The notes beneath the pieces are model-generated. The model worked only from the letters and a program-made list of their open reading frames with translations, did not search any database and was not told the DNA's origin. From contig UQKC01000071.1 of NCBI GenBank assembly GCA_900541495.1, positions 1-10,272 on the forward strand: a stretch of DNA of 10,272 bases, in the 5' to 3' direction. Below are positions 1-6,151 of this stretch, in pieces. Each line of letters begins with the position of its first letter. Position 1 is the first letter of the stretch. The DNA comes from an uncultured Ruminococcus sp. GTDB lineage: Bacteria > Bacillota > Clostridia > Oscillospirales > Ruminococcaceae. The position numbers were made by a program, and so were the translations under genes.

Positions 1-90
1 GGCACAATCGGAAGAAGAATTAAATAATAATGTGCGTTCGCACTTGAAAAAATTGCAGCTGCAGCCGTTAAAAATCACCTCGTTTTTTAA

Positions 91-145
91 TGCTCCTTAT
101 ACCTCTGATGCCGCCTGATGGCGGCAAGGTTTAATTGGGGGAGCA
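91..145. repeat. Compound stem-loop (nested inverted repeats)
   Basis: Three nested complementary blocks can be paired by eye. TGCTCC (91-96) pairs with GGAGCA (140-145), ACCT (101-104) with AGGT (127-130), and TGCCGCC (109-115) with GGCGGCA (120-126) around a TGAT tetraloop. The blocks are separated by short internal loops. On the plus strand an AT-rich run with a T4 follows (146-157), so it could act as an imperfect terminator for a plus-strand gene entering from the left. It could also be the end of a small repeated or mobile element. Nothing in the sequence decides between these. Confidence 0.5.
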
Positions 146-193
146 ATATTATTTTGTGTTATCTTGCTTCCGCATAACTTTTTTTGATATAAC

Positions 194-225
194 TATCCGT
201 CCCCGATATTTCACAGGGACGGATA
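194..225 (-). terminator. Hairpin after the minus-strand operon, possible terminator
   Basis: TATCCGTCCC (194-203) and GGGACGGATA (216-225) are perfect 10-bp inverted repeats around a 12-base loop. The hairpin begins 6 bases past the stop codon of the leftmost GTPase gene, as expected for a 3' end structure. In the minus-strand direction the bases after the stem are not a T-run but contain an A-run, so this is not a canonical intrinsic terminator. It may instead stabilise the 3' end or act as a weak barrier between transcripts. Confidence 0.4.
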
Positions 226-231
226 AAATAT

Positions 232-1980
232 TTAACAATATTTGCGAAGAACATAAGCAGCTTCATCAAGCACCGCAACGGCTTTGCCGAGGTGAGTCTT
301 GACAGCTTCATTGTTGCTGCTTTCGGTCATTTCCTTAGCCTGAGCGAGAGCATCTCTGCTTGCTTCGACCTGCGTCTGGTAAAGGCTGTCGAAACGCTTG
401 ATAGCATTTTCAGCCATTTTCTTGTATGCGCTCTTGAGGTCCTTTACGGCGTTTGAACGAACATCGTCAAAGTTTTCGAGTGCTGTATCGATAATGTTCG
501 TCGTCCTTCTTCTGCCGAGAAGATTCTTGAACGAACTCATTGTTTCGGAGGGGTAGCTTCCGTTTTCATCTGCGCCCGCTGCGTTTATGACGGACTGGCT
601 GACAAGCACAAAGCTGTCGGATAAGCCGTTTCCTGCGGTCGTTTCTTCGGCGAGGTTGGCAAGTCCGAGCTTGCGGGCGAGTTCACGTCCCATATTGGCG
701 AGAACTTCGTTGAGAGCCTTTTCATGTATCTCAATGCATTTTTTGTAAGCTTCGCCGACCTTATCAACAAGGAACGAGTAGAAGTGCTTTTCAACATCTT
801 CGGGGTTGCCCTGATTTCTTGCTTCGTAAATATCCTCACGAAGCTTGGAGAAGAAACCGTACATCCACTGTTCTGCCTGCTGCTGCATTTCGGTAACGCT
901 GAGAACGATCTTCGGACGGCGCTCTTCGATAGCCTGCGCAAGTGTGCGGCATTCCTCGTCTATTTTTTCGGAAAGGTCAACGAGCTTCTGCTTGTCGAGC
1001 GCGATCATATCGTAGACCATGTGAATTCTCGAAGCCGTGTCGTTGAGCATAAGGTTGAGCATTGTTATAACTCGCTGTGTACGGACAAAATCCTTCTGGA
1101 GAATGATCTCACGCTTGAGCGACATTTCAAATTTGAGAAATTCATTTTCGTAGAATTCCTGAAGTCCTGTGAGGTCGGGACGGTTAAGTCCTATCTTTCG
1201 GCGGTATTCATCGATGCCGCTTACGCCGTAAACGAATGCGTTAGGGACGATACGTTCGCAGCACTCGCTTACACGGTTGATGATCTTTTCGATATCTTTC
1301 ATGCTGCCCATAGCATCGATCATATTGACGAGAACGAAAAGCTTGCTGAAGCTCATCGGCTGGATATGCGTTGCAAGGAAGACCTGTTCCGACTCGGAGA
1401 AAGGGGAGAGCGCAGACGCAACATAAACGATAGCGTCAGCGTTTACAAGGTAGTCCTGAACCTGCTTGTCGAGGCAGTCAAGGTCAGAAAGACCGGGCGT
1501 GTCAACAATGCGTATCTCTTTGAGTATCTCCGCATTATCGCGGATATCGATGTATTCAAGGCTGTCCGGGAAAGCTCTTGTGAGCTTTTCAAGGCGCTCT
1601 CTCTGGAGATCGTCTGCGGTGAGCATAATGCGCTGACCATTGGAAAGAACAGCCTCAGCACTCGGGGTTTCGCCGTAGCTTATCGAGTTTATGGTAAAGG
1701 TTTCAGGGGCAACGTTTACGGGCGCGATAGATTTTCCGAGGATAGCGTTGATTATAGTGCTTTTTCCGCGCTTGAAATCGCCGAGAACAACGAGCGAGAA
1801 CGGCTCTGTGCGGCGCTTTGTGATAGCTTTGTCCCATTGTTTGAGATTGTCGGTGAATTCTTCGCCGAGGATACGGCAAACGGGCTTGTTGGCGAGAATC
1901 TCTCGCATATAATTCTGTATTTTTTCAATGTCGGGTTCAACGTCAGCATAAGTCAGAGTATTATTCGTATTTTCGGACAT
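232..1980 (-). CDS. Dynamin-family GTPase without membrane segment (third gene of trio)
   Basis: This encodes a protein of 582 residues from the ATG at 1978-1980. The N-terminal G domain shows a P-loop GDFKRGKST (67-75), a switch-I region with candidate threonines (about 94-96), a DTPG G3 motif (160-163) and a G4-position NMID (219-222) in which the usual lysine of NKxD is methionine. Residues from about 300 on are mainly charged helix, as in the stalk of bacterial dynamin-like proteins. I see no transmembrane or Gly/Ala-rich segment, so it is probably soluble or peripheral. Such proteins bind and hydrolyse GTP and often oligomerise on membranes, frequently as unequal pairs; the partner here would be the 682-residue GTPase upstream. 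The preceding gene ends TGA, then one base, then this ATG (TGAtATG), which implies translational coupling. A GTG at 1989 would add three residues and overlap that gene by 8 bases; it has AGGA 7 bases upstream and cannot be excluded. The family call is secure, the cellular role unknown. Confidence 0.9.
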   Translation of the reverse strand: MSENTNNTLTYADVEPDIEKIQNYMREILANKPVCRILGEEFTDNLKQWDKAITKRRTEPFSLVVLGDFKRGKSTIINAILGKSIAPVNVAPETFTINSISYGETPSAEAVLSNGQRIMLTADDLQRERLEKLTRAFPDSLEYIDIRDNAEILKEIRIVDTPGLSDLDCLDKQVQDYLVNADAIVYVASALSPFSESEQVFLATHIQPMSFSKLFVLVNMIDAMGSMKDIEKIINRVSECCERIVPNAFVYGVSGIDEYRRKIGLNRPDLTGLQEFYENEFLKFEMSLKREIILQKDFVRTQRVITMLNLMLNDTASRIHMVYDMIALDKQKLVDLSEKIDEECRTLAQAIEERRPKIVLSVTEMQQQAEQWMYGFFSKLREDIYEARNQGNPEDVEKHFYSFLVDKVGEAYKKCIEIHEKALNEVLANMGRELARKLGLANLAEETTAGNGLSDSFVLVSQSVINAAGADENGSYPSETMSSFKNLLGRRRTTNIIDTALENFDDVRSNAVKDLKSAYKKMAENAIKRFDSLYQTQVEASRDALAQAKEMTESSNNEAVKTHLGKAVAVLDEAAYVLRKYC

Positions 1981-1981
1981 A

Positions 1982-2971
1982 TCAAACACCCGCCTTTCCT
2001 GAATCCGAGCCGAGGATTATTTCACAGCGCACTTCAAGCGCCTGCTTGTTGACGGTGTGAAGATCATCACCGCCGATATCATTTCTCCAGCTGTAGAGCG
2101 TTTCGCAGTTGAGAAATTCCATTCCCGCAAAATAGCGGCGTTCAAGGAAATTCGTGCTGCTGTCGAGAGAAATGCTTCTTGCAGGGGTAACGTGAAGCGT
2201 TTCGTACATTTTTTCAGCCTTGTTCTTGTCAAAGATCTGACCCGTACGGCTGTAAATATCGTTAAGTCCCTTTTCTCTGAGTGAAATGAAAACGGACGAG
2301 AAATCCTGTGGTCTGTCAAGGCAGATGATGCCTGCTCGGTCGGCTGTCACGCAGGAGAGCGTGAGCCAATCCATCATTACCGAGGCAAGCTGTTTGCCGT
2401 TGTCGGTGACGGGGTTGACAACTTCGCTGTCCATAATGATGCCGAAGCTTGGCGCAGCCTGATAGTAGATGCAGTGGTTGTTCTGAATGTGACCGCATTC
2501 GCAGCCGATGAGATACGAAAGCTCATCTTTCGTGCATTTTTCACACAGACCCGATGTGAGAACGATAACGGGCGAGGTATTTTCTGCGGAGATAGAGTAT
2601 ATCTCCATTTTGTTCGGCGCATTTCTTACGAAGACTTTCGGAACATCTATCATAAGACGTTCGGCGCATGTCTTTGCTATCGCCCATATCTCAGGGTAGC
2701 TGCCCTGCGAAACTTCGCTGGCTGTCTTGAATATCTGCTTGAATTTATTCGGTATTTCGATCGTGACAAGGTTTTTGTAAATTTTGTTCCAGCCCGAATA
2801 TGTGATGAATTTCTGACGGACGGAAAAATCCGCATCAAAGCCATAGTCCATTCTTCCGCCGACGATGTGATCCTTTGATTTTCTTGTTCTTGCGGCGAGA
2901 TAGTTCGTAAAGCTGGTATCTATATCGAGCAGGGGATTCTGCTTTTCGAGTGAATCGAGAACATCGTTCAT
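1982..2971 (-). CDS. M48-type zincin-fold protein with Cys-substituted metal site
   Basis: This is a 329-residue protein with no signal peptide or obvious membrane helix, so it is predicted cytosolic. Its middle matches the M48 peptidase core: KDELSYLIG, then CECGH (157-161), then IQNNH. About 45 residues later comes WLTLSCVTADRAG (202-214). In M48 enzymes these positions read HExxH and E-x-x-A-D-R, where two His and one Glu hold zinc and the Glu of HExxH is catalytic. Here the first His is Cys157 and the third ligand, four residues before Asp211, is Cys207. Glu158, His161, Ala210, Asp211 and Arg212 are kept. Both cysteines read as TGC in the DNA. The site may still bind metal as Cys-His-Cys, possibly with altered or no protease activity. 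The start is supported by GGAGG 9 bases upstream (2981-2985). The gene lies between two dynamin-type GTPase genes on the same strand, 63 bases after the first and coupled to the second. The fold call is good; activity and partner are inference. Confidence 0.8.
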   Translation of the reverse strand: MNDVLDSLEKQNPLLDIDTSFTNYLAARTRKSKDHIVGGRMDYGFDADFSVRQKFITYSGWNKIYKNLVTIEIPNKFKQIFKTASEVSQGSYPEIWAIAKTCAERLMIDVPKVFVRNAPNKMEIYSISAENTSPVIVLTSGLCEKCTKDELSYLIGCECGHIQNNHCIYYQAAPSFGIIMDSEVVNPVTDNGKQLASVMMDWLTLSCVTADRAGIICLDRPQDFSSVFISLREKGLNDIYSRTGQIFDKNKAEKMYETLHVTPARSISLDSSTNFLERRYFAGMEFLNCETLYSWRNDIGGDDLHTVNKQALEVRCEIILGSDSGKAGV

Positions 2972-3034
2972 CGCTTTTATCCTCCATTATTATGGTTACT
3001 GTCGAAGTCATTGTGACATCGTAATATCCGATTT

Positions 3035-5083
3035 TTATTCATCGTTTGTAAGAGCGTGATGAAGATTGTATGTTTCCGCAAGCAGAGAACCGGTGTATTC
3101 CGCAATGTTCTGGAGCTTGACTTTTTCATTTTCGGAAACTGTCTTGCGCTCGGCTTTGAGCTGGTTGAGGTTGTCGAGTGTTTTCTGTGTATCTTTGAGG
3201 ATAATTTCGGTTTCGTCCTCGATCTTCTTTTTAAGTCCCTCGAACGATGCGAATACCTGCTGACGAACAGTTTCAGAGAAGTCGCTGGAAATACGCATTT
3301 CGTGGAACTGCTTTGAAACGGAGTTCTTGAAGCTGTTCTTGTATTTGTCTATTCTTTCCTGAACGAGAAGCTTATCAACGGAGAGTTTGCCCGTGAAGGT
3401 TCCCGCAAGACCTGCGATAGCCATAATGCAGAGTGTAACAGGGCCCGCAGCAGCAATGCCAAGGAAGCCTGCGAGGTATGCGGCAGCATAGAATGTTGCG
3501 CAGAAGCCTACGAAGCCCGATGCGCCGCCGAGAAGTGCGCCCTTTACGCCTGCCTCACGGAAGCCGACGAAAAGTCCGCCCGTTCCGACAGAACCGATAG
3601 CAACGCCGATGATAGAATCAACAATGCCGCCGTTGCGCGAGTGACGCTGAGGAACGGCGAACATCTCTTGGATTCGTGCAACCGATGCGAAGAATTCGTC
3701 CTCGAATGACTGCAAACGCTCAGCTTCGTCGCTCAGAGCGATGTTTATCTCGTTCTGTATCTGTTCACAGATTATCTGTGCCTTGTTTTCGATGTTTTCC
3801 TTTATCTTTTCGGTGAGCTTTGCATAAACGATCTTTAACTTGTCGCGCTTTAAGTCGTCAGCGGACATAGGATAATCGTCGATTACCTGCATTGCAGTTT
3901 CTTCTATCTGGCTCCAGTAGCCGTCAAGGATAGGCTTCAAGCCGTCATAGACCTTGTTTGCGGCATCGTTGATGCGGACGAATTCAGCACGTTTCTTCGT
4001 TCTGATAGCGTCGATCTCTTCGATAGCAGCGTTGTATTTCTCCATAAATTCGTCGGTTTCCATCATGAGTGAATTTTCACGGAGAACAATGGAGTTGATG
4101 ATCTCCGAACCGCTGCTGATTATCTTTGTTGCAAGTATCTGTAAGGTGATAGAACCTCTCTCCTGCGTGAGCATACGTTCAAGAGCGGCTTCAAAGGTCG
4201 GGAAATTACTTTCTTTGAGCATTTCCTCATTGTGAGCCTGCTTTGCAAGGAGCGCTTTCTTCGCATAAACGCCGATTACCTTCGGCTTGCCGATCTTGCG
4301 CTTGTAAACGGCAAATTCCTTGGAATCCTCGCCCATAACGGTCTTGGCTTTTTCCATAACATAAGAGCCGATACGCTTTTCGACCGTTTCAACTATTCTG
4401 TCCTCGTCCTCCTTGGAGAATGTTCCGAAGCAGTTTACGGCAAAGATTATCCGTCCCATATCGCTCGTGAGCATTTTCTTTTCAAGGAATTCCTTTTCAA
4501 ACTGCGAGAAAGGCGAGTTCGCACTGATAACGAAAACAGCCGCGTCAATCTCGGGGAGGATAGAAAGCGTAACGTTCGTCATCTGCTCGTCATCATTAAG
4601 ACCCGGAGTGTCGATGATGTCAACATTGTTCTTACAGAAGTCAGTCGCATAGTGAACGGTAGCCTGCTTAACGCTCTCTGCACGCTTTTCCGATTCGTAA
4701 GAAAGCTTTGTTACATAGTCGGCAAGCTTGTTGATATCAACAGTTTCCTTTTCGCCCGTCTTGTATTCGACTTCGACATAAGGCGTTTCACTGTATGTAA
4801 CACGGTTGAGCGTAGCCGTTGCGGGAAGAACGTCCGCAGGAAGGACTTCCTGACCGAGAAGTGCGTTGATGAGCGTACTTTTTCCACGCTTGAATTCGCC
4901 GACGATAGCAACTTCAAAATGCTCGTTGGCGGTTTTTTCGATAGTGTCAGCGATAGATTTTGCGGTGTTGTTCAGCTCCAGCTCTTCACTGAATTCTTTC
5001 AGCTGGCAAAGGCAGTCTGTAAGCTCGCCGACCGTTTGTTTAAAAGCCGCATAGCTGCCGTAGTTAATAACATTTTCTCCCAT
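3035..5083 (-). CDS. Dynamin-family GTPase with Gly/Ala-rich membrane segment (first gene of trio)
   Basis: This encodes 682 residues. G-domain motifs are P-loop GEFKRGKST (62-70), switch-I threonines in LPATATLNRV (85-94) and DTPG (158-161). At the G4 position the sequence is NCFG (217-220), lacking the Lys and the Asp that normally read the guanine base. Long charged helices (about 330-470) precede an unusually long hydrophobic, Gly/Ala-rich region (about 485-565), long enough for two or three membrane passes or a membrane-inserting hairpin. A second charged helical region (about 570-660) follows. This order (GTPase, stalk, lipid-interacting paddle, stalk) is that of bacterial dynamin-like proteins such as the Nostoc BDLP and Bacillus DynA. 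I chose the ATG at 5081-5083 because AAGGAGG lies 5 bases upstream. An in-frame GTG at 5155 adds 24 residues but has no ribosome binding site. It is the first gene of the operon, and its stop is 63 bases before the zincin-like gene. Likely role: GTP-driven membrane binding or remodelling, perhaps together with the second GTPase. Confidence 0.9.
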   Translation of the reverse strand: MGENVINYGSYAAFKQTVGELTDCLCQLKEFSEELELNNTAKSIADTIEKTANEHFEVAIVGEFKRGKSTLINALLGQEVLPADVLPATATLNRVTYSETPYVEVEYKTGEKETVDINKLADYVTKLSYESEKRAESVKQATVHYATDFCKNNVDIIDTPGLNDDEQMTNVTLSILPEIDAAVFVISANSPFSQFEKEFLEKKMLTSDMGRIIFAVNCFGTFSKEDEDRIVETVEKRIGSYVMEKAKTVMGEDSKEFAVYKRKIGKPKVIGVYAKKALLAKQAHNEEMLKESNFPTFEAALERMLTQERGSITLQILATKIISSGSEIINSIVLRENSLMMETDEFMEKYNAAIEEIDAIRTKKRAEFVRINDAANKVYDGLKPILDGYWSQIEETAMQVIDDYPMSADDLKRDKLKIVYAKLTEKIKENIENKAQIICEQIQNEINIALSDEAERLQSFEDEFFASVARIQEMFAVPQRHSRNGGIVDSIIGVAIGSVGTGGLFVGFREAGVKGALLGGASGFVGFCATFYAAAYLAGFLGIAAAGPVTLCIMAIAGLAGTFTGKLSVDKLLVQERIDKYKNSFKNSVSKQFHEMRISSDFSETVRQQVFASFEGLKKKIEDETEIILKDTQKTLDNLNQLKAERKTVSENEKVKLQNIAEYTGSLLAETYNLHHALTNDE

Positions 5084-5088
5084 AGCAA

Positions 5089-5095
5089 CCTCCTT
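5089..5095 (-). promoter_or_regulatory. Ribosome binding site fixing the start of the first GTPase
   Basis: Read on the minus strand this is AAGGAGG, a full match to the Shine-Dalgarno core, 5 bases before the ATG at 5083. It favours this start over the in-frame GTG at 5155. Confidence 0.85.
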
Positions 5096-5187
5096 GATCT
5101 CTTTATCACGGGAATTTTTGAAAGAACTATTAAAAATATAATGACAGTATTTCACTATAGATGCAAATTACCCAATAACTAACATTT

Positions 5188-5217
5188 ATTATATCACATT
5201 ACTATATAAAATGTCAA
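5188..5217 (-). promoter_or_regulatory. Consensus sigma-A promoter of the GTPase/zincin operon
   Basis: On the minus strand TTGACA (5212-5217) and TATAAT (5188-5193) both match the consensus exactly, with an 18-base spacer carrying a TG two bases before the -10. Transcription would start near 5181, giving a leader of about 98 bases before the ATG. The leader is AT-rich and I see no strong hairpin in it. Such a strong promoter suggests constitutive expression or control by a repressor, but no operator is obvious. Confidence 0.8.
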
Positions 5218-5245
5218 CAATTATTATAAATTTTGCAAAATATTA

Positions 5246-5274
5246 TGGAAAATTAAAAAAAGGTGTGCTATACT
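5246..5274 (+). promoter_or_regulatory. Extended -10 promoter for hisA
   Basis: TATACT (5269-5274) is preceded by TG at 5266-5267, which makes an extended -10. TGGAAA (5246-5251) matches the -35 consensus at four of six positions with a 17-base spacer. Transcription would start near 5281. The promoter is back-to-back with the minus-strand GTPase promoter, whose -35 lies 28 bases to the left. Confidence 0.65.
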
Positions 5275-5315
5275 TATATATAATTATTCAAAAATGAAAG
5301 GAAACAGCGCGAAAT

Positions 5316-6086
5316 ATGAATTTCAGACCATGTATAGATATCCATAACGGCAAGGTCAAGCAGATAGTCGGGGGAAGCCTTGCGGATAAGGGCAATTCCG
5401 CCTCGGAAAATTTCGTTTCTGACTGCGGAGCGGATTTTTATGCCCGCCTTTATAAGGAAAAAGGCTTGAAAGGCGGACATATCATAATCCTCAACGCCGC
5501 CGACAGCGAATATTACGAAGCTGACCGAAAGCAGGCTTTTTCCGCTCTGCACGAATATGAGGGCGGCTTGCAGGTCGGAGGCGGAGTAAATGCCGACAAC
5601 GCCGCCGAGTATATTGAAAACGGAGCTTCGCATATAATAGTCACGTCGTATGTTTTCAAGGACGGAAATGTGAATTTCGATAACCTCGATAAGCTTATAA
5701 AAGCTGTCGGAAAGGAACATATCGTCCTCGACCTTTCCTGCCGAAAAAAAGGCGATGATTACTATGTTGTCACCGACAGGTGGCAGAAATTCACCGATAT
5801 GAAGCTCTCGCCCGTGGTGTTCGACAGGCTTTCATCATACTGCGATGAGTTCCTTGTCCACGCGGTCGATGTCGAGGGCAAGGCGAGGGGAGTCGAGGAA
5901 AAGCTTGCGGAAATGCTCGGCGAGTGGGGAAAGATAACCCTCACCTACGCTGGCGGCATAGGCTCTTTTGACGACCTTGACACGCTCAAAAGGCTCGGCA
6001 AAGGAAAGCTCAACTTCACGGTCGGAAGTGCGCTCGATATTTTCGGCGGAACTATGGATTTTGAAAAAGTTGTACAATATCATTGA
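5316..6086 (+). CDS. hisA: HisA, eukaryotic-type ProFAR isomerase
   Basis: This encodes 256 residues and should catalyse the Amadori isomerisation of ProFAR to PRFAR in histidine biosynthesis, in the cytosol. It matches the yeast HIS6/plant type rather than the usual bacterial HisA: the N-terminal CIDIHNGKVKQIVGG (6-20), FYARLYKEKGL (41-51), LQVGGGVN (85-92), IIVTSYVF (107-114), VLDLSCRK (137-144), FLVHAVDVEG (179-188), YAGGIGSFDDL (211-221) and VGSALDIFGG (236-245). Asp8 and Asp139 occupy the two catalytic acid positions of the (beta-alpha)8 barrel, and the two Gly-rich loops fit the paired phosphate sites. The length is near that of the eukaryotic enzyme. AAAGGAA at 5297-5303 lies 12 bases before the ATG, a slightly long spacing. 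No other his gene is in the window, so it is separated from the rest of the pathway here. The family call rests on recalled similarity to HIS6 and is strong. Confidence 0.92.
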   Translation: MNFRPCIDIHNGKVKQIVGGSLADKGNSASENFVSDCGADFYARLYKEKGLKGGHIIILNAADSEYYEADRKQAFSALHEYEGGLQVGGGVNADNAAEYIENGASHIIVTSYVFKDGNVNFDNLDKLIKAVGKEHIVLDLSCRKKGDDYYVVTDRWQKFTDMKLSPVVFDRLSSYCDEFLVHAVDVEGKARGVEEKLAEMLGEWGKITLTYAGGIGSFDDLDTLKRLGKGKLNFTVGSALDIFGGTMDFEKVVQYH

Positions 6087-6111
6087 CAAATTTAGCAAAT
6101 TTTTGTATAAT
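6083..6111 (+). promoter_or_regulatory. Perfect sigma-A promoter of the beta-mannosidase operon
   Basis: TTGACA (6083-6088) and TATAAT (6106-6111) both match the consensus exactly with the optimal 17-base spacer. The -35 box contains the TGA stop codon of hisA (6084-6086), so promoter and coding sequence overlap. Transcription would start near 6118, leaving a leader of about 34 bases. No terminator lies between hisA and this promoter, so read-through from hisA is also possible. Confidence 0.85.
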
Positions 6112-6151
6112 TAATAAGATAATATAATTTTGCAAAAGGAGCATACAGCCA

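Larger units (their letters stand above)
1..231. other. Left flank without a secure gene
   Basis: No gene can be supported here. One plus-strand frame (codons from position 2) stays open from the window edge to a TGA at 116-118, giving about 38 residues with a charged, helix-like stretch. This could be the 3' end of a gene that starts outside the window, but a run that short is expected by chance. Small palindromes lie at 32-43 (GTGCG-TT-CGCAC) and 54-63 (TGCAGCTGCA). Two larger stem-loops, 91-145 and 194-225, are listed separately. If the edge frame is real, it converges on the minus-strand operon and the hairpins lie between the two 3' ends. Confidence 0.4.

Noticed and set aside
2..118. 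Plus-strand frame open from the left edge as the 3' end of a gene
   Set aside because: 38 codons without a stop is not significant, no family is recognised, and its stop falls in a hairpin loop. Mentioned in the flank entry only.
724..2052. Long open frame of 442 codons on the plus strand, antisense to the second GTPase
   Set aside because: The minus-strand frame has clear GTPase motifs; the antisense protein shows no recognisable domain and has no ribosome binding site. Codon bias of the real gene explains the open frame.
1982..2971. Calling the M48-like protein a standard active zinc metalloprotease
   Set aside because: Two of three zinc-ligand positions are cysteine, so normal M48 activity cannot be assumed.
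232..5083. Naming the trio LeoABC or a known phage-defence system
   Set aside because: Gene content does not match any system I can name with confidence; only the dynamin family membership is shared.
5084..5155. GTG at 5155 as start of the first GTPase (24 extra residues)
   Set aside because: No Shine-Dalgarno precedes it, the added residues are AT-driven, and AAGGAGG sits ideally before the ATG at 5083.
4232..5182. Open plus-strand frame of 316 codons antisense to the first GTPase
   Set aside because: It lies opposite the P-loop and DTPG coding region, has no recognisable domain, and runs through the leader and promoter of the real gene.
5294..5347. Short reading frame overlapping the hisA start, possible leader peptide
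   Set aside because: 17 codons, out of frame with hisA, no ribosome binding site, and no run of His codons as in attenuator peptides.
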